Below, piece after piece: positions 1-10,201 of a DNA stretch of 64,000 nt. The notes under the pieces are model-generated. The model saw nothing but the letters and a program-made list of their open reading frames with translations, did not search any database and was not told where the DNA came from. Source of the DNA: Williamsoniiplasma luminosum (GTDB taxonomy: Bacteria; Bacillota_I; Bacilli_A; Mycoplasmatales; Mycoplasmataceae). How positions within the stretch are numbered: position 1 is the first letter of the stretch; each line of letters begins with the position of its first letter. The DNA lies in NCBI RefSeq assembly GCF_002803985.1, contig NZ_CP024963.1, forward strand, positions 496,001-560,000. The letters are read 5' to 3'. Both the position numbers and the translations under genes were made by a program.

Positions 1-78
1 AACTTAAAATTAGAGTATTTTAAAACACAGCCCATTTTTTTCCAGTTTAAGGCGGTGTCCTTAACATACTCTAATCTG
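1..78. mobile_element. Insertion-sequence end fragment
   Basis: The 14-mer TAACATACTCTAAT at 62-75 recurs at 6729-6742 and 14225-14238. The T-rich, GGTGT/CCTTA-containing sequence before it matches the sequence before the 6729 copy. A 10-bp inverted copy of its end (ATTAGAGTAT, 10-19) lies to the left. I read this as the right end of an IS whose body lies outside the window or is lost. No transposase reading frame is visible here. Confidence 0.5.
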
Positions 79-115
79 ACCCTTTTGTTAAAACAATAAA
101 TGAATCTTATCTTTC

Positions 116-919
116 TCAAATAATTTTATCTTGCTTTGAAAGATCAATGCCTTTTTTTCTTATTAGTGATGAGATTATGAAATTATTAACAAATATTTGT
201 TGCATCTTAGTATTTCTTACAACGTCTGGTCTCGTTTCCCTTGGAAATGCAAAAAAACTAATTTTATAGTCAACTTTATCATTGATGAAAAAGGGATTAA
301 TAGAAGTTATTGTTGCAATTTTTACGCCCCTTTTGCTAGCCATATCTATCAATTTTTCATATTCTTTTTGGCCCAAACGCTCTGAAATAATTATTATAAG
401 ATCTTCTTCTGTCACTTGTTGTAATCTTCGGATTTCACCAAATATATCATTTGTCGCAAATGAAACAATTCCTTGTGTATTTAAAGAACTACTCAAGTCT
501 CTGGCTGCTAAAAAGCTGTTTCCCATTCCAATGCACCAAACTTTTTTTGATGAAATAATACAATCAACTAATTTCTGTGTTTCTGGATTATCTATTATTC
601 TTGCTGTTTGATCAATTGCATAAAATGCATAATTTTTATTAGTGATAATATCTCTAGTTTCCTCAAGCTGAGGGTCTGTTAATTCGCTTTCCTTCATTAT
701 ATAAAAACTTTTCGAAATATAATGTTGAAAAGTTTTATAATTTTCAAAACCCAAATGTCTAACAAATTTACTAATTGTTGAAGTTGTAGAATTTGTTCTT
801 TTACCAAAATCGACTATTGAAATATCAATAAAATTCAATGGATCTTTATTCACAATATCCAAAATAATTTTATCGCCTCTTGAAATTTTTTTATTTGAAT
901 CATTTATTAACGTATTCAT
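116..919 (-). CDS. MurR/RpiR-family transcriptional regulator
   Basis: A 267-aa protein with the RpiR layout. Residues about 1-80 form a helix-turn-helix domain containing the run STSTISKFVRHLGF. Residues about 110-250 form a SIS sugar-phosphate-binding domain with the GMGNS loop after a buried VWCI strand. Family members bind DNA near sugar uptake genes and respond to a phosphosugar. The gene is divergent from the Ula-type PTS/epimerase/transketolase operon that starts at 1052, so it very probably controls that operon; the ligand, perhaps a pentulose phosphate, is inferred. The ATG at 917-919 follows an AGGA ribosome site and a TATAAT box only about 12 nt away, with a 16-bp A/T homopolymer just upstream. 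Confidence 0.88.
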   Translation of the reverse strand: MNTLINDSNKKISRGDKIILDIVNKDPLNFIDISIVDFGKRTNSTTSTISKFVRHLGFENYKTFQHYISKSFYIMKESELTDPQLEETRDIITNKNYAFYAIDQTARIIDNPETQKLVDCIISSKKVWCIGMGNSFLAARDLSSSLNTQGIVSFATNDIFGEIRRLQQVTEEDLIIIISERLGQKEYEKLIDMASKRGVKIATITSINPFFINDKVDYKISFFAFPRETRPDVVRNTKMQQIFVNNFIISSLIRKKGIDLSKQDKII

Positions 920-930
920 GATTTAATCCT

Positions 931-964
931 ATTATAAAAAGTCTAACATTTTTTTTTTTTTTTT
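931..964 (-). promoter_or_regulatory. rpiR promoter with 16-bp homopolymer tract
   Basis: On the minus strand a TATAAT box (931-936 on +) lies just before the regulator start. Twelve bases further upstream is an unbroken run of 16 T on + (949-964), which is A16 on the coding strand. The run falls in the spacer/-35 region. A change in its length would alter promoter spacing, as known for poly-A tracts of mycoplasma vlp surface-protein promoters. Phase variation here is inferred. Confidence 0.5.
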
Positions 965-1051
965 AGAAAATATTGGAAAAAAAATATCCGTTTAATAAAA
1001 AAAAGCATAATGTAAACAAGGGCAATTAATTTTGTTCTTGCTAGGAGATGT

Positions 1052-1504
1052 ATGCAAATTTTTAAAGAGGAGTTAATTCAATTTAATAAAAAAGCAACTG
1101 ATTGAAAAAATGCTATCAAGATTGCTTCAAAACCATTATTAAAAAACGGTTATATTAATGAAAATTTTGTTCCGAATTTAATATCGGAAACAAAGAGATT
1201 GGGTCCATATTATATTTTGGCCCCAAATTTAGCATTAGGTCATATTTCGCCAGATGGTTCTTGTTTGAAAGAAGGACTTAGTTTATTGTTTTTAGAACAG
1301 GTTGTGCCATTTAAGAATGATGGAACAGGTGATGTTAAGTTTTTATTTATACTAAGCACCACTGATCAAGATTCACACTTGAACTTATTGAAAGAATTGG
1401 CTTTAGCATTTGGTAATAGTGATTTTTATAAAGAATTCTATAATGTTAAAAATTATGCTGACATTAAGAAATTAGTGGAAAAACATCTTAAAGTTAAAAA
1501 ATAA
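1052..1504 (+). CDS. PTS EIIA component, ascorbate (UlaC)/mannitol-type
   Basis: A 150-aa cytoplasmic PTS phosphocarrier. The conserved region GPYYILAPNLALGHISPDG carries the histidine (LALGH, normally LALPH) that receives phosphate from HPr in the UlaC/EIIA-mannitol superfamily. AGGAG precedes two ATGs; only the one at 1052 continues in the right frame, and it includes one UGA-Trp. It is the first gene of an operon and is followed 15 nt later by the EIIC gene. The Pro-to-Gly change next to the active histidine is unusual, but the fold motifs are intact. It should donate phosphate to the EIIB encoded at 3296. Confidence 0.85.
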
Positions 1505-1519
1505 GAAGGAGGTATTTCT

Positions 1520-3283
1520 ATGGGAAATATATTATTTTTCGCAGCAGAAAGTACCGGTAGAGATTTTTCGGAATATTTTATAAATTTTATATCTGGATTC
1601 TTTGGTACACCTGCGTTATTAATTGGTCTATTTGCATTAATAGGGACAATTATTCAACGAAAAAAAATTACAGAAATTATAACTTCAGTATTTAAAACCG
1701 TAATTGGATTCTTAATTATTGGTGGAGGAGCTGGAATAGTATCTGGAGCAATTGGCAAATTTGGTAAAGCATTCGAATTGTTATTCAGCAGACAGGGTTA
1801 TGTTGCTAATAACGATGTTATGCCTGGGCTATTAATGAGTTTTGAGCAACTACAATGAATAGCAACAGCGGGTTCATTAATATTAATATTTGGAATGTTG
1901 TTGAACTTGGTTATTGCAAGAATTTCACAAGTTAAATTTGTTTATTTGACTGGTCACTCAGCTTGATATTTTTCAACAATGTTAGCTTCAGTAATGGCTA
2001 TGGCTGGAATGCAAAAAGCTGATATGTGATTGGTTGTTATTATTGGCGCTATGTTAGCTTCAGTTTGAATGATTATTTCACCAGCTATTTTAAATAGACA
2101 CATGATGGTTATCACCAAAGGAAATAAACTTGGTTTAGCACACACTGGTTCACTTACTTATGCATTAAGTGGATACATTGGAGAAGCTGTATACAAAGCA
2201 AGAAAAGGAAAAGTACGATCAACTGAAAACGTTAACTTTCCGAAAGGGTTAAATTTCTTAAGAAATACTAACGTTTCAATTGCCTTAACAATGTTAATTT
2301 TATTTATGGTTGTTTACTTCTCTGCTTGAGCAGTTCGTGGCGATCAAGCAATGATTAATAAAGGAATTGTTGGAGCAAATGATTCAATCTTTGTTCAAGG
2401 TATGTTACAAGCATTCACTTTTGCAGCTGGAGTTGAAGTATTGTTAATTGGAGTTAGAATGTTTATTGCTGAAATTACTCCAGCATTTAAAGGTATTTCT
2501 GACAAATTAGTTAGAGATGCAAAACCTGGAATTGATTGTCCAATTGTATTCCCATATGCACCAAACGCAGTTATTATGGGATTCATTGCATCAGTTATTG
2601 GTGGATTTGTAGCATTTGGTATGAATATCGGTATTTCAGCTGCTATTGGTGCTGAAGGAAGTGCATCAATTTGAGCAGCGATTATTATTCCATCAATTGT
2701 TCCTCATTTCTTTACAGGAGCGACATCAGGAGTTTTCGGTAATGCTAAAGGTGGGATTTTAGGTTGCTGACTTGGTTCATTTGTTAATGGATTCCTTATT
2801 TCATTAGTGCCTTGAATTTTTGTTGGATTACAAATGATCCAACCAGAAATTGGGGGACAAGGAATTGTTTGAGGAGATGCGGACTTTATTTTAGGAATCA
2901 TCCCATGATTTATCATTAAATATATGGGTGGTCAATATGTATTGCTTGGATTAACAATCCTATTATGAGGCACAATTCCTGCGATTGGATACTTTTTACA
3001 CCAAAACAAATTGAAAAAAAATGCAGAATACAAAGAAAAATATATTGCAGTTAATGATGTAAGAAAAAAATTTAGCATTATGTCAAAAAATGAAAAATCA
3101 GAATTAAAAAACTTGATTGAATCAATTAAACTTGAACAAATATCTAAAAAAGAAATAAAAGAAAAAATTGAATCTGTAAAAGCAGAACACGATAAAAAAA
3201 TGAAAAAGGCTGATCGTGATTTAGAAAAAATGGTAGACAGCATTAGGAACCCTAAAATAGAAGAAATTATTTTGGTTAAATAG
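1520..3283 (+). CDS. ulaA: PTS EIIC permease, ascorbate-specific (UlaA/SgaT) family
   Basis: A 587-aa polytopic membrane protein starting after an AAGGAGG site. It has about ten hydrophobic segments up to residue ~490 and family-typical stretches such as [31 protein letters not shown] and [10 protein letters not shown]. The ascorbate-type EIIC family carries substrate across the membrane while EIIB phosphorylates it. The last ~95 residues form a soluble, Lys/Glu-rich, probably coiled-coil tail that is longer than in the E. coli protein. The operon lacks visible ulaG lactonase and ulaD genes, so the true substrate may not be ascorbate. Several UGA-Trp codons would truncate it under the standard code. 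Confidence 0.85.
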
Positions 3284-3295
3284 AAAGAAAAAAAT

Positions 3296-3571
3296 ATGAA
3301 ATTAATGGCAGTTTGTGGGATGGGTCTTGGTTCATCGTTAATAATTGAAATGAATATAAAAGATGTGACTGAACAGTTAGATATTGATTGTGAAGTTGGT
3401 CATACAAATTTAAACTCATTCATTGCAAATGATTCATCTATAACAGCAGTTATATGTGGATCGGATCTAGCTGATTCAATTGAACATCCAAATAAAATCA
3501 TCTTACAAAATTTGTTCGATAAAGAAGAAATTAAAGAAAAAATTTCAAAATTTATGGAAGTTTATGAGTAA
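3296..3571 (+). CDS. PTS EIIB component, ascorbate (UlaB)-type
   Basis: A 91-aa protein. The N-terminal CGMGLGSS loop (residues ~7-14) is the phosphocysteine site of EIIB proteins of the lactose/ascorbate fold. It takes phosphate from the EIIA histidine and gives it to the sugar held by the EIIC. It lies 12 nt after the permease gene and overlaps the epimerase gene by 8 nt, so the four genes are translated as a unit. Confidence 0.87.
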   Translation: MKLMAVCGMGLGSSLIIEMNIKDVTEQLDIDCEVGHTNLNSFIANDSSITAVICGSDLADSIEHPNKIILQNLFDKEEIKEKISKFMEVYE

Positions 3572-4214
3572 AATAACACCCTCAATTTATATTTGTGACA
3601 CAACAAAATTTTATGATGAAATTTTAAAACTAAAAGAAGTTGGTATTGATTGATTACATCTAGATGTAATGGACGGACATTTTGTTCCTAACTATGCATT
3701 AGGACCCAAGCATTTAGATGATATTAAAAAACACTTTCCTGAGATAACTATTGATGCTCACGTCATGGCTAATGAATTAGAAAAAAATGTAGTTCAACTT
3801 AAAAATGCTGACTATATTACATTTCATATCAATTCTATTCAGTCTAAAGGATTTGAATCTTTAATCTCTGAAATTGAAAAAAATAATTGTAAAGTTGGTA
3901 TTGCTATATGTTTAGACAACACAATAGAAGATATTAAACCGCTTCTTCACAAAGTTGATTTAATAACAATTATGAGTATTAAACCGGGTTTTGGTGGTCA
4001 AAAATTTGAAGATGCAGCATGAAATATAATTTCTGATGTAGTGAATTATTGTCATAAATACCACCCCAACATAAAAACACAAATCGATGGTGGAGTTCGA
4101 TGAAATAACATTAAAAAACTAATTGATAAAAAGGTAGATTTAATTGTTGTTGGTTCGCTATTATTTGGTGAATCCGACTACAAAAAAGTTATGAAAAAAA
4201 TAGAAAATTTATAA
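3564..4214 (+). CDS. rpe: Ribulose-phosphate 3-epimerase family protein
   Basis: A 216-aa TIM-barrel enzyme that interconverts ribulose-5-phosphate and xylulose-5-phosphate. The signature LHLDVMDGHFVPNY (residues ~31-44) supplies the metal-binding Asp, and SIKPGFGGQKF and QIDGGV are the phosphate-binding loops near the C-terminus. The start ATG lies within the end of the EIIB gene. Its place between a PTS and transketolase suggests that the imported sugar enters metabolism as a pentulose 5-phosphate. UlaE-type L-xylulose-5-phosphate epimerase is a different family and does not fit the motifs. Confidence 0.88.
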
Positions 4215-4231
4215 CATTAAAAAGGAATAAA

Positions 4232-6208
4232 ATGAAAGAAATAAAAAAAATAAAAGAAAAATCTTTAACGAATTTAAGGATTTTGGGAATTGAACAAATT
4301 GCAAATGTTAATTTAGGTCACCCAGGCATTGTTATGAGTGCTGCACCACTTATTCATGAAATTTATTTAAATTACATTCAAAGTGATGTTGATAATCCAC
4401 AATGAATTAATAGAGATCGCTTTGTATTATCAGCGGGGCATGGAAGTGCATTGCTATATTCAATGTTACATATTGCTGGTTTTGATATTAAGGTTTCTGA
4501 ATTAAAAAATTTTAGAACACTTAATTCAATCACACCTGGTCACCCTGAATTAGGAGTAACTCCTGGAGTTGATGTTTCAACAGGACCTTTGGGTCAAGGT
4601 TTTGCAATGGGTGTTGGTTTGGCATTGGCTGAAAAACACTTAGCTGCAAAATATAATCAACAAGATCTAAATCTAATTAATCACAAAACATTTGTTTTAT
4701 GTGGAGATGGCGATTTACAAGAAGGTGTTGCTCAAGAGGCGATCCAATTAGCTGGTGTTTGAAAACTAAATAAACTAGTTGTTTTATATGATTCAAACAG
4801 CGTGCAATTAGATACGGAAGTTAAATTAGTTCAACAAACAAAAACAAAAGAATGAATTGAATCATTAAATTGAAATTATATTAAGGTTGAAAATGGTTTT
4901 GATCTTGATGCTGTTAATGCTGCAATTGAAAAAGCAAATCATTTTGACAAACCAACTTTAATTGAATGTAAAACAATTATTGGTTATGGTCACGAAAAAC
5001 AGGGAACACCAGCGATGCATGGAAATCCATTTTCAAAAGATGATCTTACAAAATTACGTGACAAATTTAATTGACATGAACCTGACTTTTCAGTCAATCC
5101 AGATGTAAAAGAGCTTTGATCAAATCATTTCATTAAACGTGGGAAAGAAGCTTATAAAAATTGATTACTCCTAGAAGAACAATACAAAGCTAAACACCCA
5201 GAATTGTGAAAAGAGTTATTTGTTGAAAAAGAAATCAAGGTTGAAGCTTTTGAAGACTTATTACATGATAAAAAGGAGGCAACAAGACTTTCTTCTTCAA
5301 AAGCATTAAAAAGATTACAAGAATTAACAAATAACATGATTGGCGGTTCTGCTGATTTAGTAGCTGCAACAAAAGTCGAGGGAAATAATGGAACATTTTC
5401 TGATCAAAACCCTAAAGGTAACAACATGCTTTTTGGAGTTAGGGAATTTGCAATGGGAGCAATCTCTAACGGGGTTCAAATTCATGGTGGTTTAAGAAGC
5501 TTTAATTCAACATTTTTAGTTTTCTCTGATTATCAAAAAAACTCAGTTAGAATGGCCGCATTACAAGAAATTCCAACAATGTTCATTTATACACACGATT
5601 CAATTGCAGCTGGTTTTGATGGTCCAACTCATCAACCAGTTGAACAACTAGCAGGATTTAGAGCAACACCTAATTTATATAACTTTAGACCGGCTGATAT
5701 GAAAGAAACTATTGGTGCTTATGTTAAAGCGCATAAAATTAAAAATAGCCCTTCAACACTTATCTTTTGTAGACAAGATATAAATCAATTAGAAGGAACT
5801 TGCTGAAATAGAACTAAACTTGGTGGTTATGTAATTTTAGAAAACAAACAAAAATTAGATGTAATTATTCTAGCGACCGGAAGTGAAGTTGAGTTAGCTG
5901 TAGAAAGTGCAAACAAATTAATTGAAAAAGGCTTTGGTGTAAGAGTTGTTTCTATGCCATGTATTGAGCTATTTGATGAACAACCGGAAGCTTACAAGGA
6001 ATCTATCATACCAAGCGATTTTGAAAACATTGTAGCTATTGAAGCGGGCGCTTCTTCAATGTGATACAAATATGTTGGTAAAAAAGGATTATTATTTACA
6101 GTAGGTAAATTTGGTAAATCTGGTGATGGTGGTCTTCTATTGAAAGAAAATGGTTTTGAAGTAAACAATATTTTCCAAAAAATTGAAAAACACATAAATA
6201 AAAAATAA
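4232..6208 (+). CDS. tkt: Transketolase
   Basis: A 658-aa thiamine-diphosphate enzyme of the non-oxidative pentose phosphate pathway, transferring two-carbon units from xylulose-5-phosphate. Visible motifs are [13 protein letters not shown] (catalytic His ~30), [24 protein letters not shown], and the diphosphate/metal motif [13 protein letters not shown]. There is a middle-domain [23 protein letters not shown] and a C-terminal domain with [11 protein letters not shown]. The length is that of a full family member. It lies 17 nt after the epimerase gene and ends the operon. UGA is read as Trp at many sites. Confidence 0.93.
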
Positions 6209-6217
6209 GATTAAAGC

Positions 6218-6742
6218 AATAAGAATGTGTTGACTTAAGGACGCTACTTTAAAAGTGACAAAAACTATTTACATTAACTAAATTATACATTGATATTTTA
6301 AACACATTTCATGAATTTACGAATTCTTGGAATGTGTTTTTAAATTGCTCTAATGAATTAAAATGTTTACCAAATTGTTCAATAAATGAGTGCTCAACTC
6401 ATCGGTTTAGGGACTCAGTTCAGGGGTTGTGTTTGAAACCCGCTTTTGACATTGAGCGTGTATAGTTGCCTACTTCTTTTTCATATCTTGAACCCATTGC
6501 TTATCTTTGTTCATATTATAATAAACATCTGGGTAAAATTTTCTAAATCAACGATACACTAGTTGAACTCCACAACTTAATTCATGTTCCTTCGTAAGAT
6601 CCAAAGCTTTTTGATCATCGAAGTATTCATGGGTTATTCTTTTTTTAAATTCTTTTGAATATGTTTTTCTAATTCTCGTTTTTCCTCCGCACGTAAAAAG
6701 GCACTGCCCTTTTTTCAGGTGGTGCCCTTAACATACTCTAAT
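6218..6742 (-). mobile_element. Degenerate IS3-family insertion sequence
   Basis: A ~525-bp remnant with recognisable ends: the left end contains GTGTTGACTTAAGG and the right end CCCTTAACATACTCTAAT. The two are imperfect inverted repeats. On the minus strand about 6480-6690 encodes an OrfA-like piece (KTYSKEFKKRITHEYF, then a helix-turn-helix). About 6290-6460 resembles the C-terminal part of an OrfB (SLNRWVEHSFIEQFG). Frames are broken and the catalytic core is absent, so it is immobile. It fills the 550-bp gap between the transketolase and fructose PTS genes; I see no other gene there. Confidence 0.6.
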
Positions 6743-6761
6743 CCTATAATTTATTTTTAAT

Positions 6762-8840
6762 TTAAATTTTTTCTATTTTTCTATTTTTCTCACTTTTCTT
6801 TTTTTTAGAAAAAATAGATTTAAAGTCATTTTTAGTTAATTTACCTTTAATTTGTAACTCAACCAAAATTCTAAACAATATAATGTGACAAGCAACACCA
6901 ATTCCGATTGCTGCAAGATACAGTGGAATGCCTACAAAACTTCCGCTTGATGTAGTTACTCCAGCAAAAATTGCAATAATTGGTCCACCTCATGCACCAA
7001 CATGACCTTGTACTAAGAAAATTCCGGCAAACATACCAGCAATTCCACTACAAATAATGTTTGGGATGATTGCTGCTCATTTGTATTTAATAGCGTATGG
7101 TATTGCACTTTCACTAACACCCATTACTCCCAAGATTGTGGCATTAATCCCTTTTTCTTTATCATCTTTGAATGTTTTTCTAAAAATAAATGTAGCTAAT
7201 CCAGCTCCAAGTGGAGCTACAGCAAATGCAGCAGCTGATGCTCCCATTGCACTACCTCCATCAACACTCATCATAGCAGTCGCTCCAAAAGAAGCGATTT
7301 TGTTAATTGGTCCTCCCATATCAACACCTGCCAAGAGTCCTAGAAGCAATCCAACAATTGGCATTCCAACACTTGATGTTTCTACAATATATAATCCTTG
7401 GTATAAATAACCAATTGTAATTCCAATAACCGGACCAATTGTAAAAATAAAAATAATTGCAAATATTAAAGTTAAAAACACAGGGATAATAATAATTGGC
7501 ATAATTGGTTGGATCACGTTGTGAATTTTTCATTTTGTATTGATTCATTTAATTGTATACCCAACTGCCAAACCAAACATTACAGCTCCAAAAATGTTTA
7601 ATGGTTGCATAACTTCATTAATTGACACAAGGGTATTAGGAACATTTTGACTAGGAACCATAACATTTTCAAAATATCCTTGTCAAACTAATTTTGGGTT
7701 GTTTCCTAACATTGTTAAAATAAATGCTGGAGCAATTCCCGCTCTTCCAGAAATAGAGTTAGCAATATAAGCACCAGCTATTGCCATCATAACCGAGAAT
7801 CCGATGTTTGCAATTTCATTTAATGTATACATAAATTTTAATGTACCACTAGCATCTGGTTTGGCACCATCAGAAATAGTTAAATGAGCAGCATTAGCAA
7901 TTCCAGCAAGAATTGCTGAAACAAGTCCGGCAAATACAATAAAAGGAATCATATATGAAATCCCTGATAACAAGTGTTGTACTCAACTTTGTTTTTCTTT
8001 TTTGATTTTTTTCTTATCAATGGTAAAACCTTTGTCTAGTGTATTTTCGGTTTTTAAAGCATTTTTTAATTCTTGTTCCGGATTCATTAATGCTTTTTTA
8101 GTTGAAGATTGATAAACTTTTTTACCATTAAATCGATCATCATCGATAGAAATATCAGTTGCTAAAATAATTGCACTAGCCTTTTCGATATCCTCATCAC
8201 TTAAATGATTTTCAATCCCTTTTTGTCCTTGGGTTTCAATTTTTATCGCATACCCCAATTTATTAGCAGCTTTAATCAAAGCTTTTCGAGTCATGTAAGT
8301 GTGAGCAACCCCAGTTGGACAAGCAGAAACACCTACAATTAATTTTTGTTCTACATTTATTTCAGGGTCTGAAATTTCTTGAATTTCAGTTTCTTTTAAG
8401 TTATTAGAAGATAAAAGTTCTATAACTTTCTTCTTAGTTTTAGCTGCTTTTAACTCGTCTCTAAAATTTTCTTGCATTAATTTTTGAGAGATATTAGCTA
8501 AAATATCTAAATAATTACCTTGCGTTTCTGGAATGAAAAGCATAATAATTATATTTACATTTGATTTATCGAATGTTTCTCATTCAATTCCTTTTTCTAA
8601 GCGAATAAAAAAAATAGCAGCTTTATCAACGGCGTTGGTTCTGGCGTGCGGTATTGCTATCCCATCTTCAAGTCCTGTTGAAGAAAGGCTCTCTCTATTT
8701 TTAAACTCTTTTATTAATAAATTTTTATCATGACAAATTTTGTTGTCTAATGCAATTTGAGAAAAGGTATTAAATAAATCATTAATATCTTTAATTTTTG
8801 TATCTAAAAAAACAAAACTTTCATTAAAAAGTTTTTCCAT
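6762..8840 (-). CDS. fruA: PTS fructose-family EIIABC
   Basis: A 692-aa fused PTS permease. Residues ~1-140 are EIIA with phospho-His 65 in GIAIPHART. Residues ~165-260 are EIIB with phospho-Cys 174 in VGVSACPTGVAHTYM. From ~290 onward lies the EIIC membrane domain, with ~9 helices, GISYMIPFIV and PLGAGLATFIFRK. The order A-B-C and the size match FruA of Firmicutes, which imports fructose and makes fructose-1-phosphate. No 1-phosphofructokinase gene is nearby; the gene stands alone between IS fragments. The Lys/Ser-rich C-terminal end runs to TAA at 6762. Substrate could be another ketohexose. Confidence 0.9.
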
Positions 8841-8945
8841 CTATATTATCCTTAATCTATTTGATTAATTGTTCTCATTAAAAATATTTCAGTTTCATTA
8901 TCTTTTAAAAAATAAAAAAAAGCAACAAAACTTTTAAAAAAATAA

Positions 8946-8984
8946 AGAATGTGTTAACTTAAGGGCACTATTTTAAAAGTACGG
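8946..8984. mobile_element. Solo insertion-sequence left end
   Basis: The stretch GAATGTGTTAACTTAAGGGC and what follows matches the left end of the IS remnant at 6218 (about 30 near-identical bases), but no transposase follows. The gap 8841-9250 holds only this fragment, AT-rich sequence with the likely fruA promoter, and the hairpin at 9114-9188. Confidence 0.5.
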
Positions 8985-9113
8985 TTTTTAAATATTTTTG
9001 TGTAAATTTCAAAACAGAAATTTATATATTTTTGTGTAAAATTTATTTTGTTATTTTAATTAAAAAAATGTTTGTAACTATTCAAAAAACAACACTTTAG
9101 AAATATTAGCCTA

Positions 9114-9188
9114 GTACAAATTAAAAATGAAGTGCACCTCACGAGACAAATGTCTCATAAGTGTTGCACTTCCATTTTTAATTTGTAC
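9114..9188. repeat. Long inverted repeat (hairpin)
   Basis: Arms of about 23 bases, GTACAAATTAAAAATGAAG and continuation, face each other with a single extra C, enclosing an inner GAGAC/GTCTC stem with a 4-base loop. It lies 62 nt after the stop codon of the minus-strand gene ending at 9251. It could be that gene's transcription terminator, or a pair of IS ends/MITE. No gene is visible inside. Confidence 0.6.
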
Positions 9189-9250
9189 AGTTTAAACTGC
9201 TTTTGTGAATTGGTTTTTCTATTATTTTTTGTCTGTTTTATATGTTTTGA

Positions 9251-9941
9251 TTATTGTCCTCAAGGACCATATTGAACACCTCAAAAAGTACTAAATCAGA
9301 TACCATTATTCCCTGCATCTACAGATTTAAGGTATTTGGATCCGCCATTAGTCATGATGGTAAAACCTAATTTTGAAGATACTCATGAACCTAATTCTGG
9401 AACTAATTTTTCTAAATCAACAGTAATCGTATTATAGGTACTACCTGTAATTGTGTGTGCAATATTCTTTGTTAATATATCATCAAAGAATCATTTGGTG
9501 TACCCAAATCAATACCAGTGGTCTTCTCTTGAAAAACCAGGAGTAGCCTTAAGTACTGATGGTTTAATTAAATTAAACCTTGCTTGATTGTTTTCAAAAA
9601 CAAGTGTTTTATTTTGATATAAATTATTTAAAACTTCATTGATTCTGACATCCTTTAAAACATTAATAATTCTAATATTATTAATGTTTTGCAATTGATC
9701 TTGATTGATAAAAAATGTTTCATTTTTCATGCTAATTGCTGCTAAAAATTGTTGTTTAATGATGTTTTCGTTCAAGTTATTAATTTCTTTATTGAACACA
9801 TTCATTAACTCATCTCTATATTGGTTTATATTCTTGTAATTTATTTTTGTTGGTTGAACAATTAAATTACTGATTGGTGCTGTAGCTGCTTGTGCTCCTG
9901 GATACTGTTCCGAGTGCGCTGCAAATTACTAATGCTTTCAT
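9251..9941 (-). CDS. Secreted/surface protein, +1 frameshift in signal peptide
   Basis: I do not recognise the family. The ATG at 9941 has a good AAGGAG site and opens a signal peptide, MKALVICSALGTVS, in one frame. The rest of the protein, from GAQAATAPISNLIV to the stop at 9251, is in the +1 frame. The switch is at TCC-AGG-A, where skipping one A gives GGA. The joined protein would be ~229 aa, with a cleavable signal ending near AQA and a Trp/Gly-rich C-terminus (WFGYTKWFFDD, FSTFWGVQYGPWGQ). Without a frameshift only ~24 codons are translated. It may be a pseudogene, a programmed frameshift or an on/off switch; the next gene upstream has the same arrangement. Confidence 0.5.
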
Positions 9942-10112
9942 ATATTCTCCTTGGGGTTACACCCTTCCCATATAGCCTTGCGTATATTCTACAACTTCAA
10001 AATAAGAATTCTTTATTTACGACACAGAATTGTAAATAAATTTAATAATTTTGATTTAATTAAGATACTTGGTGATTATTGGGTTTTAATTATGTGTGTT
10101 CATTTTGAAATC

Positions 10113-10151
10113 AATTAAAAACTCATTCAAAATGTGAATGAGTTTTTAATT
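10113..10151 (-). terminator. Hairpin terminator after BspA-like gene
   Basis: A perfect 17-bp inverted repeat, AATTAAAAACTCATTCA against TGAATGAGTTTTTAATT, with a 5-base loop. It lies 50 nt beyond the stop of the minus-strand gene and before the next minus-strand gene. The stem itself carries the T-rich strand. Confidence 0.65.
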
Positions 10152-10201
10152 AAATTATCGCTTTTTTATCAATTGAATTGACAATCACACACCTAAGTTA
10201 T

